Part shown: piece after piece, positions 23,734 to 39,215 of the stretch
Layout: the number at the start of each line of letters is the position of its first letter
Position numbering within the stretch: the stretch's first letter is position 1
From: Salvelinus alpinus
Taxonomy: Eukaryota > Chordata > Actinopteri > Salmoniformes > Salmonidae
Reading direction: 5' to 3'
DNA: 64,000 nt
Assembly: GCF_045679555.1 (NCBI RefSeq)
Contig: NC_092094.1
Span: 32,050,668 to 32,114,667 of the forward strand
Translations under genes and position numbers: made by a program
Notes under the pieces: generated by a model
The model's input: only the letters and a program-made list of their open reading frames with translations
Database searches by the model: none
Told to the model about the DNA's origin: nothing

Positions 23734-24747
23734 CTAATTCTGCTCTGCATGCATTATTTGGTGTTCTACGTTGTACACGGAGGATATTTTTGCAGAATTC
23801 TGCATGCAGAGTCTCAATTTGGTGTTTGTCCCATTTGTGAAATCTTGGTTGGTGAGCGGACCCCAGACCTCACAACCATAAAGGGCAATGGGCTCTATGA
23901 CTGATTCAAGTATTTTTAGCCAGATCCTAATTGGTATGTTGAAATTTATGTTCCTTTTGATGGCATAGAATGCCCTTCTTGCGTTGTCTCTCAGATCGTT
24001 CACAGCTCTGTGGAAGCTACCTGTGGTGCTGATGTTTAGGCCGAGGTATGTATAGTTTTTTGTGTGCTCTAGGGCAACGGTGTCTAGATGGAATTTGTGG
24101 TCCTGGCGACTGGACCTTTTTTGGAACACCATTATTTTGGTCTTACTGAGATTTACTGTCAGGGCCCAGGTCTGACAGAATCTGTGCAGAAGATCTAGGT
24201 GCTGCTGTAGGCCCTCCTTGGTTGGTGACAGAAGCACCAGATCATCAGCAAACAGTAGACATTTGACTTCGGATTCTAGTAGGGTGAGACCGGGTGCTGC
24301 AGACTGTTCTAGTGCCCGCGCCAATTCGTTGATATATATGTTGAAGAGGGTGGGGCTTAAGCTGCATCCCTGTCTCACCCCACGACCCTGTGTGAAGAAA
24401 TGTGTGTGTTTTTTGCCAATTTTAACCGCACACTTGTTGTTTGTGTACATGGATTTTATGATGTCGTATGTTTTACCCCCAACACCACTTTCCATCAATT
24501 TGTATAGCAGACCCTCATGCCAAATTGAGTCGAAGGCTTTTTTGAAATCAACAAAGCATGAGAAGACTTTGCCTTTGTTTTGGTTTGTTTGGTTGTCAAT
24601 TAGGGTGTGTAGGGTGAATACATGGTCTGTTGTACGGTAATTTGGTAAAAAGCCAATTTGACATTTGCTCAGTACATTGTTTTCATTGAGGAAATGTACG
24701 AGTCTGCTGTTAATGATAATGCAGAGTATTTTCCCAAGGTTACGCAT
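23734..24747 (-). pseudogene. LINE copy B: reverse transcriptase core
   Basis: Continues the protein after the frameshift: LPNYRTTDHVFTLHTLID, FVDFKKAFDSIWHEG with the first catalytic Asp, RGVRQGCSLSPTLFNIYINE, LLFADDLVLLSP with the catalytic Asp pair, and NYTYLGLNISTTGSFH. The frame is lost again near 23835, where a run of four T in copy A (cccattttg) is three T here. Confidence 0.9.
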
Positions 24748-26492
24748 ATTCCACGGTAGTTATTGGGGTCAAATTTGTCTCCACTTTTGTGGATTGGGGT
24801 GATCAGTCCTTGGTTCCAAATATTGGGGAAGATGCCAGAGCTAAGGACGATGTTAAAGAGTTTTAATATAGCCAATTGGAATTTGTTGTCTGTATATTTG
24901 ATCATTTCATTAAGGATACCATCAACACCACAGGCCTTTTTGGGTTGGAGGGTTTTTATTTTGTCCTGTAACTCATTCAAGGTAATTGGAGAATCCAGTG
25001 GGTTCTGGTAGTCTTTAATAGTTGATTCTAGGATTTGTATTTGATCATGTATATGTTTTTGCTCTTTATTCTTTGTTATAGAGCCAAAAAGATTGGAGAA
25101 GTGGTTTACCCATACATCTCCATTTTGGATAGATAATTCTTTGTGTTGTTGTTTGTTTAGTGTTTTCCAATTTTCCCAGAATTGGTTAGAGTCTATGGAT
25201 TCTTCAATTACATTGAGCTGATTTCTGACGTGCTGTTCCTTCTTTTTCCGTAGTGTATTTCTGTATTGTTTTAGTGATTCACCATAGTGAAGGCGTAGAC
25301 TCAGGTTTTCCGGGTCTCTATGTTTTTGGTTGGACAGGTTTCTCAATTTATTTCTTAGATTTTTGCATTCTTTATCAAACCATTCGTCATTGTTGTTCAT
25401 TTTCTTCGGTTTTCTATTTGAGATTTTTAGATTTGATAGGGAAGCTGAGAGGTCAAATATACTGTTAAGATTTTCTACTGCCAAGTTTACACCTTCACTA
25501 TTGCAGTGGAACGTTTTACCCAGGAAGTTGTCTAAAAGGGATTGAATTTGCTGTTGCCTAATTGTTTTTTGGTAGGTTTCCAAACTGCATTCCTTCCATC
25601 TATAGCATTTCTTAATGTTACTCAGTTCCTTTGGCTTTGATGCCTCATGATTGAGTATTGCTCTGTTCAAGTAGACTGTGATTTTGCTGTGGTCTGATAG
25701 GGGTGTCAGTGGGCTGACTGTGAACGCTCTGAGAGACTCTGGGTTGAGGTCAGTGATAAAGTAGTCTACAGTGCTACTGCCAAGAGATGAGCTATAGGTG
25801 TACCTACCATAGGAGTCCCCTCGAAGCCTACCATTGACTATGTACATACCCAGCGTGCGACAGAGCTGCAGGAGTTGTGACCCGTTTTTGTTGGTTATGT
25901 TGTCATAGTTGTGCCTAGGTGGGCATATGGGGGAGGGAATGCTGTCACCTCCAGGTAGGTGTTTGTCCCCCTGTGTGCTGAGGGTGTCAGGTTCCTGTCC
26001 AGTTCTGGCATTTAGGTCGCCACAGACTAATACATGTCCCTGGGCCTGGAAATGATTGATTTCCCCCTCCAGGATGGAGAAGCTGTCTTCATTAAAGTAT
26101 GGGGATTCTAGTGGGGGGATATAGGTAGCACACAGGAGGACATTTTTCTCTGTTAAGATAATTTCCTTTTGAATTTCTAGCCAAATGTAAAATGTTCCTG
26201 TTTTGATTAATTTAATGGAGTGAGTTAGGTCTGCTCTATACCAAATTAGCATTCCCCCTGAGTCCCTTCCCTGTTTCACACCTGGTAGTTTGGTGGATGG
26301 GACTACCAGCTCTCTGTAACCTAGAGGGCAACCAGTGGGTCCGTCTCCTCTATACCATGTTTCTTGCAGGATGACAATGTCTGCATTACCGATTTCATTG
26401 GTGAAGTCCGGGTTCCTGCTCTTTAGGCCAAAGGCAGATGACCTCAGGCCTTGGATATTCCAGGATGATATAGTGAAGGCTTTTTGTTCCAT
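24669..26492 (-). pseudogene. LINE copy B: endonuclease and start of reverse transcriptase
   Basis: A 607-codon frame starting at a Met at 26492. ISSWNIQGLRSSAFG and IVILQETW match the apurinic endonuclease N-terminus (Asn and Glu of the active site). LVCGDLNARTG carries the D-x-N motif and PLSDHSKITVYL the final Asp-His. QPKKACGVDGILNEMIKY and NYRGICV start the reverse transcriptase. The frame is lost near 24740, just after NYRGICV. This is an APE-type LINE; I cannot fix the clade without alignment. Confidence 0.9.
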
Positions 26493-26577
26493 AAAGTGTC
26501 CAAAGTTGTTGGTCGGGGTTTGGCCTCAGGCCAGTAAGTGTGAGCAGAGCCTGCTGAGCATCTGGTACATGGTACAT

Positions 26578-26822
<245 letters not shown>

Positions 26823-28149
26823 TTTGCAGTCTCTCTCTCTGACAGCTGAAGTGCAGCCTGCAGGGTGTATCTCAGGGTCAGCCTCTCCCCCGCTCTGCTC
26901 CAAGAAATACTGCTTCTCCATGCGCCACACAGCACTGCACCGCACAGCGCAGCCCACCACCTCTCATCTCCTCTCCTCCCTCTCTCCCTGTCCTCCTCCA
27001 CTTCTTCCCCCGACCGCCCTTCTCCTGCAGCATTAACATGGACCAGAGCCAAAGTTTATCCAGACTCTTTAGTTTCTCCCTCTTCTTTTATCTCCTTCTC
27101 TCTCTTTCCTTTCCCCTCTGACCCTTATTTCTCACTCTTTATTAGCTTTTTGTTTAAAATTGTACTCTCACTTGTCACTTTCCACTTTCCTTCTCTCCTT
27201 TATCTCCACTGTATCTCTCTCATTCCCTTCCTCTCTGTCTCCCTTCTCCCCCTTTTCTCTCTCATCTGTCTGAAGCCCTGTTATTAGTGTGTTCTCTTCT
27301 CCAGAAGATCCTGCTGTTACTGTCTGTTCTTTCTCCAAGCTGTGTGTTTGTGTGAAGCCTGTGACAGATTAGGTCAACACTCCTTATTGTGTTTATAACA
27401 GTGAACAAATGTCCACCCCTTTGGAGTCCTTTGTTTTCTTTTTTGTCTTTCCATTTTCTTCAAGGAGACCATTTCCAATTACATGGATCTATTTGAAACA
27501 TTACAGTTATTTTGCTCACTGAATTTTGTGCATTCTGTATGATGAAAGTGTTGTGTGTGTCTGGGTGTGTGTATGTGTGTGATAAAAATGTCACCATGAC
27601 AGCCTTAATATGTATTATTATTCTCTAGCTGTGTGATTGGTATACAATCAGGAGATCTGATACGGTTCAGGCTTAGCAGAGTTACAGTTGTGATAGGATG
27701 TTTCTCTGATGTTTGAAATACATGTGTAACCTCACAACCACTGACACAACTCTTCTAATTCCAGTCCTTCCCACCTTGGTCTGTTGATTCCATTACACAG
27801 TATGTTCACGATATGTGTGATAAGCAGGAAATAGGACCGCATCTCAAAAGATACATGCCACTTCCTTCTAAAGTTGAGAGAGAGAACAAGGGGGAGAGAG
27901 AGAGTGTGTAAGCCAGCAGTTGACATATAGTGTGTATCCATCGGCATGGATTCTTTGATTGTAAAGGATGCTTAAGTCAGGAGCAGAGAGGATCATGGTC
28001 CATAGAGAGGCAGCTGTCCTCCCAGAGGTCGAATGACTCTAACTCCCACTCTGCACCTGTTCACTCTCATTACACACGCATGCACACAAGTACGCACGCA
28101 CTCACTCACACACGCACATACACACACACACACACATTTGAAATCACTC
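26823..28149. other. Intergenic, pyrimidine-rich then unremarkable
   Basis: CT-rich to about 27290 without a coding signal. A short GT run lies near 27560 and CA runs at 28108-28136. Confidence 0.4.
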
Positions 28150-29306
28150 TGATGTGCATCTCCTTTGTTCTTATACTCCTTCTTATTACACTCCTTCTTA
28201 TTACACTCCTTCTTATTACATTCCTTCCTTATTACACTCCTTCTTATTACACTCCTTCCGTATTACACTCCTTCCTTATTACACTCCTTCTTATTACACT
28301 CCGTCCTTATTACACTCCTTCCTTCTTATTACACTACGTCCTTATTACACTCCTTCCTTATTACACTCCTTCCTTCTTATTACACTCCTTCCTTATTACA
28401 CTCCATCCTTATTACACTCCTTCCTTCTTATTACACCCCGTAATATTACACTCCGTCCTTATTACACTCCTTCCTTCTTATTACACTCCGTCCTATTACA
28501 CTCCTTCCTTCTTATTACACTCCTTCCTTATTACACTCCATCCTTATTACACTCCTTCTTATTACACTCCTTCTTATTACACTCCATCCTTATTACACTC
28601 CTTCCTTCTTATCACACTCCTTCCTTCTTATTAAACTCCTTCTTATTACACTCCTTCTTATTACACTCCTTCCTTATTACATTCCTTCTTATTACACTCC
28701 TTCCTTCTTATTTCACTCCTTCCTTCTCATTACACTTCGTCCGTATTACACTCCTTCGTATTACACCCCTTCTTTCTTATTAAACTCCTTCCTTATTACA
28801 CTTGTTCCTTCTTATTAAACTCCTTCTTATTACACTCCTTCTTATTACACTCCTTCCTTATTACATTCCTTCTTATTACACTCCTTCCTTCTTATTTCAC
28901 TCCTTCCTTCTCATTACACTTTGTCCGTATTACACTCCTTCGTATTACACTCCTTCTTTCTTATTAAACTCCTTCCTTATTACACTTGTTCCTTCTTATT
29001 GAACTCCTTCCTTATTACACTCCTTCTTATTACACTCTTTCTTATTACATTCCTTCTTATTACACTCCTTCCTTCTTATTACACTCCTTCTTTATTACAC
29101 TCCTTCCTTATTACACTCCTTCCTTCTTATTACACTCCTTATTATTACATTCCTTCTTATTACACTCCTTATTATTACATTCCTTCTTATTACACTCCTT
29201 AATATTACACTCCTTCCTTATTACACTCCTTCCTTATTACACTCCTTCCTTCTTATTACACTCCTTATTATTACACTCCTTCCTTATTACACTCCTTCAA
29301 ATTACT
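28150..29306. repeat. Long minisatellite of 12- to 20-bp ttattacactccttc units
   Basis: Over 1.1 kb of ttattacactcc followed by one to three ttc or cttc steps. The unit length varies by 4 bp because the cttc part is itself a microsatellite. Segment 28626-28797 recurs with small changes at 28806-28975, showing a larger duplication of about 180 bp. All frames across it are artefacts. Confidence 0.95.
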
Positions 29307-29496
29307 GTCTTTCTCAGTGTAATGGTAGGGATCATTCAGATATGCCTTAACATTGTCATTCATAGTATACACCCCTTTTATTCCTCCCTCTTAGTCAACC
29401 AGCTGTCTGCCATCTATCTCTCGTGAATGATCTCATTTTCTTCCTCTCACCCCATTCCACCCCTCTCTCTTTCTCTTTCCCTGTTTCTGGAGAGGA

Positions 29497-29690
29497 GAGG
29501 GGAGAAGAGGAGAGGAGGGGAGATGGGAGGGGAGGGGAGGGGAGGGGAGGAGAGGAGAGGAGAGGAGATGGGAGGGGAGGGGAGGGGAGGGGAGGGGAGG
29601 GGAGGGGAGGGGAGGGGAGGAGAGGAGAGGAGATGGGAGGGGAGGGGAGGGGGGCGGAGGGGAGGGTAGGGGAGGATAGATAAATTAGGG
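29497..29690. repeat. Purine-only G-rich tract (ggggagg / ggaga)
   Basis: Nearly 190 bases of ggagagg and ggggagg on the plus strand with almost no pyrimidine. Runs of four G separated by A give many potential G-quadruplex sites. Confidence 0.9.
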
Positions 29691-32084
<2,394 letters not shown>

Positions 32085-32327
32085 AGATTGGTGGTGTTTT
32101 TAATTGAATCAGAGAGCTGCCATCCTGCTCCAGGACAAGACCACCATGAACAGAGCTACAGGGGAAACGGGAAAGGTCCTGGCACTTTCTATCAGTCTCC
32201 ATGTAGCCACAGTCCCTTTGAAGTGACATAGAGGCAATAAGACTCACCCCAAACCAGAGACACACTGATTGTCTGAGACTGAAGAACTCATGCAAACACA
32301 CAAACACACACACACGCACACACACGT

Positions 32328-32358
<31 letters not shown>

Positions 32359-32362
32359 ATAG

Positions 32363-34184
32363 CAGTGGTGGAAAAAGTACTCAATTGTCATACTTGAGTA
32401 AAAGAAAAGATATCTTAATAGAAAATGACTCAAGTAACAGTGAAAGTCACCCAGTAAAATACTACTTGAGTAAAAGACTAAAAGTATCTGGTTTTAAATG
32501 TACTTAAGTACAGTGGCTTGCGAAAGTATTCACCCCCTTGGCATTTTTCCTATTTTGTTGCCTTACAACCTGGAATTAAAATTGATTTTTGGGGGGTTTG
32601 TATCATTTAATTTACACTACATGCCTACCACTTTGAAGATGCTAAATATGTTTCATTGTGAAACAAACAAGAAATAACACAAAAAAAGAAGAAAACTTGA
32701 GCGTAAATAACTATTCACCCCCCAAAGTCAATGCTTTGTAGAGACACCTTTTGCAGCAATTACAGCTGCAAGTCTCTTGGGGCATGTCTTTATAAGCTTG
32801 GCAAATCTAGCCACTGGGATTTTGCCCATTCTTCAAGACAAAACTGCTCCAGCTCCTACAAGTTGGATGGGTTCCGCTGGTGTACAGCAATCTTTGAGTC
32901 ATACCACAGATTCTCAATTGGATTGAGGTCTGGGCTTTGACAAGGCCATTCCAAGACATTTAAATGTTTTCCCTTGAACCACTTGAGTGTTACTTTAGCA
33001 GTATGCTTTGGGTCATTGTCCTGCTGGAAGGTGAACCTCTGTCCCAGTCTCAAATCTCTGGAAGACTGAAACAGGTTTCCCTTAAGACATTTCCCTGTAT
33101 TTATTGCCATCCATCCTTCCTTCAGTTTTGACCAGTTTCCCAGTCCCTGCCGATGAAAAAAATCCCCACTGCATGATGCTGCCACCACCATGCTTCACTG
33201 TGGGGATTGTGTTCTCGGGGCGATAAGAGGTGTTGGGTTTGTACCAGACATAGCGTTTTCCTTGATGGCCAAAAAGCTCAATTTTAGTGTCATCTGACCA
33301 GAGTACCTTCTTCCATATGTTTGGGGAGTCTCCCACATGCCTTTTGGTGAACACCAAATGTGTTTGCTTATTTTTTTCTTTAAGCAATGGCTTTCTTCTG
33401 GCCACTCTTCCGTAACCCCAGCTCTGTGGAGTGTACGGCTTAAAGTGATCCTATGGACAGATACTCCAATCTCCGCTGTGGAGCTTTGCAGCTCCTTCAG
33501 GGTTATCTTTAATCTCTTGTTGCCTCTCTGATTAATGCCCTCCTTGCCTGCTCCGTGAGTTTTGGTGGGCGGCCCTCTCTTGGCAGGTTGGTTGTGGTGC
33601 CATAATCTTTTCATTTTTTTATAATGGATTTAATGGTGCTCCATGGGATGTTCAAAGTTCCTGATATTTTTTTATAACCCAACCCTGATCTGTACTTCTC
33701 CACAACTTCGTCCCTGACCTGTTTGGAGAGCTCCTTGGTCTTCATGGTGCCACTTACCTTGTGCTGTTGCAGACTCTGGGGCCTTTCAGAATAGGTGGAT
33801 ATATACAGAGATCATGTGATCTTATTTAGGGCCTTCATAGCAAAGGGGGTGAATGCATATTCACTCACCACTTTTTCGTTTTTAATTTTGTATAATTTTT
33901 TGAAACAAGTTATTTTTTAAATTTCACTTCACCAATTTGGACTATTTTTGTGTATGTCAATTACATGAAATCCAAATAAAATTCCATTGAAATTACAGGT
34001 TGTAATGCAACAAAATATTTTGGAGGATAAATAGTTTTGCAAGGCACTATGGTATACACCAAATTCCTTAAATTAAGCAAACCAGACGGATAGACACAGG
34101 CATATGCCAACACTCCGACATAATTTACAAACTCTGTATTTTTGTTTAGTGAGTCTGCTTGATCAGAGGCAGTAGGGATGACAA
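32363..34184. mobile_element. hAT-like non-autonomous element interrupted by a Tc1
   Basis: The left end cagtggtggaaaaagtact and the following cttgagtaaaag repeats match a very common fish non-autonomous element that I recall as hAT-type. It resumes after the Tc1 at 34053 (caccaaattccttaaattaag, then agacataattt-like and gaggcagtagggatga segments). The true right end with its inverted repeat is missing or too diverged to see. Confidence 0.65.
32511..34052 (-). pseudogene. Tc1-like transposon with broken DD34E transposase
   Basis: Terminal sequences cagtggcttgcgaaagtatt at the left and gcaaggcactatgg at the right are inside a TA target (32509-32510). On the minus strand, 33614-33195, 33405-33082 and 33191-32856 encode overlapping parts of a Tc1 transposase. 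They include a HTH portion (RGNKRLKITLKELQSS), WSDDTKIELFG with the first Asp, [25 protein letters not shown] with the second Asp, and [11 protein letters not shown] with the Glu. At least two frameshifts split it. Confidence 0.9.
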
Positions 34185-37100
34185 CGCATTATATTGACAA
34201 ATTGATTTTCAAGTGGGTTTTGGTATTTGCTCAGACATTGTGGATGGGGATGTTGGATGGGCATGTTCAAATGCAGCAATACAAATTGTATTTTTATTTT
34301 TTAAGCCTATCCCAAACCTTAACCTTAACCCTTACCTTAACCATTAAGAGTTAATGCCTAACCTTAAGATTTCAGAGTTAATTCCTTCATTTAACCCTAA
34401 CCTTAAGAAATGTGGACTTAATGCCTAAACTGAACCTTAAACTGAATTTGCCTATCCCAGACCTTAACTCTTACCTTAACCATTCGAATTTAACATGGAT
34501 CAACATCTAATTTTGACGTGAGACTGTGAGAGCTTGTTGCACAATAGCCCCTTTACTGATATGTGTGCTATTGTAACCAGGATGCTCCTGCCTATCTGTC
34601 TGCTACAAATCACAGACATGCTCCCCATCAACACGTTGATCATGTCAGCTGGTTCCTGTGTGGAGGAGCAGGAGTTGGGTTAGGGCTCAGTTCAGAATAA
34701 TCATCAGCTGTACAGAATCCTCAGGCTCAGCTAAAACTGTGGCTCACCAGGACCAGACACCACAGGACACTGGATAGAGATGAATCACAGATAACTCTTA
34801 CAACTGTTGTAGCTGCTGTGGTTATTGTAGTCTGCAATTACTCTTACGGACCTATTTTTTCTTACCACTACATGGGTCGTTCCACAAAATGAGTCCCTTT
34901 TGCATCCCTTTGATATTTCAAGTAGAAAGTGTGCACCAATACTAGATTGTAAAAGCCTGTTATATTAAATTAAGTGCCCTTTAATATAGACCACATGGAC
35001 AATTCAATCAATGTTATGTTTTATATGAATAAATAAATGTCCCTCTGTGCCCTCTCTGTGACTTCTCTGAAGATTTCAACCCACTTAACTACAACATGTC
35101 TCCAAGTTTTCATCATTAATGTAAAGCCCTAGTTATTTTGGTGCTTTGACAAAGTCATTTCTAAAGATTATGATTTATTTCATGTGATTAGTGATTCATT
35201 TTAAGGTCGTTTTAATATGGTGAAACTATTATGTGAGCTGGTTTTGTGGTGGAAAACTGTGTGCGTCGAGCATAACACATCAACCCTGTGACCCATAGAT
35301 AGACAGGCTAGAAATGTTTTAACAATTACATTTGTTTTGTTAACCTTGCATGCAATTGCCCCTCCCTGTGTCACACAGCAATCTTCCATTCCCTCTGTCA
35401 CACGAGGATTTATGTCTGATTTAAGATGAAATCGTCAACCCTGTTACTTTATTTGCCACTTATTAGGCACTTACAATAGTCATTTTTGTATTTAACCTCT
35501 TGATATGGGAAAACATGTTATTATTAAGTTGAAGATGTGCACGTCATGACAGAATGTTAAAATATAATGTTTTTTCCCCCCACAAAGTTACACTACCCAA
35601 AAAGTATTGATTTCAGGGAAAGACCCACATCACTGACTAACAGTTCCAAGCATCCGTGAGACCTCTAACGTAATTGGATCCTATATACCCACAAGTCTTC
35701 ATTGTTGTTCCGAATAAACTATTCAACTAGGTTTGAGACAGGCGCCAGTGTCTGACCAGTTTATAGTAGAGTCTGGTAGGATGCATATGAGTGTGAGACT
35801 GTTGTGTTTTCTGTAAGTCTGTAAAACTCCAGGTATTGTTTTTCTCTGTGTTTGTCTGGCAACTGGGGCTCTGATCAGTAATTAGTGGACAGACAGACAC
35901 AGAAAACGACTCCAACAATTGTACCAAACATCGTCAAAACATTAACTCTGATTGTGTGAGTAGAGCTCTGAAAATAATCTGGTTTTCACTCACAATTATA
36001 GTAAAAGTGCTGTTTATGGCAAGTGGGAAACTGCTTGTCAAAATGGAAGACATTTTTGGGGACCTGCGTCATGTCCCCAAAAATACACATTTTTATGGCA
36101 GCTTAAGGTTCTGTTCTATTCTGTATCTGATATATGTATTTGTCTTGTGATTCAGCATTAGTTGGTAGCCACGAAAGACACAGTTTATCTTTAGCAAAAC
36201 AATGTTTTACAGACAGAAGTTAAAAACAAGATGGAGCTCAGACTCCTTTGTCTTTTCAACTGTAGCTCTAACTGCACAGTCTTTGTTCAACTAAGTTAAT
36301 ATTTTATCATAAGAATTTAATTATTTCTGACAATAGATAACTTTTTTTTGACAATACCATACTTCGACAGCCTAGTTTTGCACTAACACAGCAGTCTGAA
36401 ACTCCTGGTTTGCAGGCCACATCTGCAAGTCTCTTTATGATGGCTTGCTAAGTGTTCTATAATTTGTATTGGAATCCTGCTGAAGTTATGATGTCCAATT
36501 ATACCCTCAATGCAAATTCCACGCTCAAATGTTCCAAGCCCTCTTCATATCGTGGGAGCCGTTTCCAGAGCATTGTCAGCCATTGCGAACATGGAGGAGA
36601 TCTTGTTAATTTTGGATCAAATTCGTTAAAATTACTAAATGACATTCACAGATTTTAAAAACTACAGCAATGCGCTTGTGAGAAAAATGTGAGAAAATTT
36701 GAAAACGAGTATTTCAACATATTATAACCACTGCAAAGCTGATGCTAGCTAGGTAGCCTCTTCCATAGACTTGACTGGTTAGCTAGCTTACATCAGAACC
36801 TTATGGCTAATATCATAGACTGGATCTAACATTGCTTTTCAGAGAAATAGGTCTATGTACTTTACAAAATGATTGTTCGCTAAGGTGCATATTTGGTTGG
36901 CTTTGCTGTATAGCAAGCTGAGAGCTCATTGCTCAAGTTGAACCAATGTTTTGAAAATCTAAAGTTATCCTAAGTATTGTTATTTCTCTGCACCGTTTCA
37001 TTTGTCATTGATAGGCTCTATATTTACCTGATTATTCCATGACATTGTCCATGTCTTTTACAGCTCTCCATTTATACATCCGTAAACTGATTACTCATTC

Positions 37101-38919
37101 ATTCTCCCTTCCTCCGATGTATTCCATACTGTTCACTACTTTACCAGACAGTAGCAAACAACTAATAGAAACAGTGCTACTTTTTAAAATGGGTAGTAGC
37201 CATTTACAGATCATAGTCTAGGCCAAAACTAATGAGAATGTTTCAGCATTTACAAAGTAACAAAACATAATTTTTGCAAACATTTTGAAAGGCAACATAA
37301 AATAATCCAAGTGACTTGTGACTGAATATGTATTTTATAAAAATAAAGAAAAATACATTATATTACTCATCTCCTAAATTATTCACATCTATAAAAAAAA
37401 GTTAGAAACAAAATGAACAAAATGGATCCTGTATTTATTTTAGAAGATTCAACAGTTGTTCATGAAGCAAAGATTGGACGACTTGGTGAAGGTTTGGTAG
37501 AGAGAAACTGTCTAATTTCCTCCCCCTCCTTCATCCGTGGTGCTCGTTCAACACAACATTTGGAGAGTATCAACAGTCATGAACATGTCATTCTGAACAG
37601 TTGTTGTTCTTCCTAATTGAGCCAATTTAAACTAATGTTAGTCATCAGTCTGTGTTGGTAATCCGTGTTTAAAAAAAAATGTAAGTGTTGCTCTCCGCTT
37701 TCTGGAGGATCAAGTTTTGAAGTCAGTGGAATTAGAGTATGATAGCTAAAGAGATGGAGAAAACACCTGTCTCCAGATTACATCTTCAAACTAAGGGCAA
37801 CCGTGGTATGGCATTCCTGACAGGTTGACGTGTCCGTCATGCATGACAATGATAATATTGTCTAGCGTTAGCTAGCTACATTTTCAGATATTACACGTTT
37901 CTAATTTTGACAGAAAGTGGTTTCATTTCAAGCTAAAGTGTACTGTTAACTAGCTAGCTAACGTTAGCTGGCTGGCTCCCTAGCTGGCGTTATTATTCAT
38001 TTCCTAGAGCCGTTTGCTTTTGTAGTTAGAGCCTAATGTTAGCTAGCTAACACTGAACCTGGTTGGTTAGCTCCCAGCACTGTGGCATTGTTGGCACTGT
38101 TCATTGTTGTTTAACTAGCTATCATTAGCTGGCCGGCCAAATTCAACACCTGTTGAATATTGCCGGTGTCAGTAAACGTCTGCAAAAAAGCGTAATGGAA
38201 TTGTTGCCAGCAGAGCTGGTTAGGCTGTTTTTATGTTATCCAGAGGTAAACAAATCATCAGCCAGAGCGTCAAGTGTGCACTCCGAAAGCGAAACAAGAT
38301 GGGTGGGGCTAAAGCTTAAGAGGGTGTGAACGATGCTGAGTGGGTGCAGACAAAGAAGACCTCTTCATTCAAAGGCTATTTTCTCAAAAGTGTGTTTACA
38401 AGTTTATCAACTTTCAAAGCAGAATTACATTCCCATTGTTCCTCAAATGCAGTGTATGATATACCCTTTTGTAGCTCTACGTTTATCCAATGTAAAAAAC
38501 ACAATTTCAAATTTTGCTACGTAAGACCGAATCCAGGTGGTGAGTCACAAATGACAAGTACCTAGGCCTTTTGCTCTGTTACACAACTTAATAGTAACCA
38601 TAAGTTACAGGCTAGCTAGACATCTCTTATGCTAGCTAGCTAACCAGTCATGTTATTTAAATGAAAAATAAGCTAGTTAGCTAGTGTCAGTTTTGCAGCG
38701 GTAATGCAAATGTCTTGCTGTAGCTTACAAATTATGCAAATGTCATTTAATAATTTCAACAAGTTTGATCCATATTTAGCGACATCTCCTCCCTCCCTGA
38801 GTTAGCGCAACATCGCGATGGCCTGGAAGTCAAACCGAAGTCAAACGGAAATGAAACCCATATGAAGAGGAATGGAATGTGGGAGGTGTTAGAATGCATT
38901 AAGCGTCTTGGAACTTTTG
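34185..38919. other. Long AT-rich intergenic stretch
   Basis: No gene recognised. 34305-34495 is a degenerate tandem of aaccttaacc-like motifs in which a cctatccca...accttaac segment occurs twice about 140 bp apart. 36720-38690 is enriched in gctagctaac motifs. Frames at 35956, 36452 and 37413 show no domain. Confidence 0.4.
37862..38690. repeat. Clusters of GCTAGC/TAGCTAGC palindromes
   Basis: gctagctaac, cgttagctagcta and tagctggc variants recur at 37862-37992, 38040-38050, 38115-38135 and 38605-38690. They are not a strict tandem array. Such motifs are common in salmonid DNA in my recollection. Confidence 0.5.
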
Positions 38920-38924
38920 ATCAA

Positions 38925-39215
38925 ATCAAATCAAATCAAATTGTATTTGTCACATGCGCCGAATACGACAAGTGTAGACCTTACCGTGAAATGCTTACTT
39001 AGAAGCTCTTAACCGACAGTACAGTTCAAGAAGAGTTAGTAAAATATTTACCAAATAAACTAAAGTAAAAAAATTATAAAACGTAACACAATAAAAGAAC
39101 AATAACGAGGCTATATACAGGGGTACCGGTACCGAATCATTGTGCGGGGGTACAGGTTAGTCGAGGTAATCTGTACATGTAGGTAGGGGTGAAGTGGCTA
39201 TGCATAGATCACCTG
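38925..39215 (-). mobile_element. LINE 3'-end fragment with a TTTGA-type tail
   Basis: Starts with tandem atcaaatcaa then ttgtatttgtcacatgcgcc and gaatacgacaagtgtagacc, a widespread fish LINE 3' end read in reverse. The tandem tail puts the 3' end on the left, so the element is on the minus strand. No coding part remains. It resembles the 3' end of the Rex1-type copy at 61204. Confidence 0.75.

Larger units (their letters stand above)
22776..26577 (-). mobile_element. Non-LTR retrotransposon copy B, nearly full ORF2
   Basis: The longest of three copies. On the minus strand it has the end of a possible ORF1 (26577 to about 26500), an endonuclease, a reverse transcriptase, a C-terminal Cys/His region, a 3' UTR and the AATTC tandem tail. 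It lies between TC repeats on both sides (22691-22775 and 26578-26822). It is very similar to copy A. Broken frames show it is inactive. Confidence 0.9.

Noticed and set aside
28150..29306. CRISPR-like array of short repeats and spacers
   Set aside because: Units are directly tandem with no unique spacers, in a vertebrate genome; it is a minisatellite.
34305..34495. Interstitial telomere-like repeat (aaccttaacc)
   Set aside because: The motif is not TTAGGG/CCCTAA in tandem and is highly degenerate; it looks like part of an old interspersed repeat.
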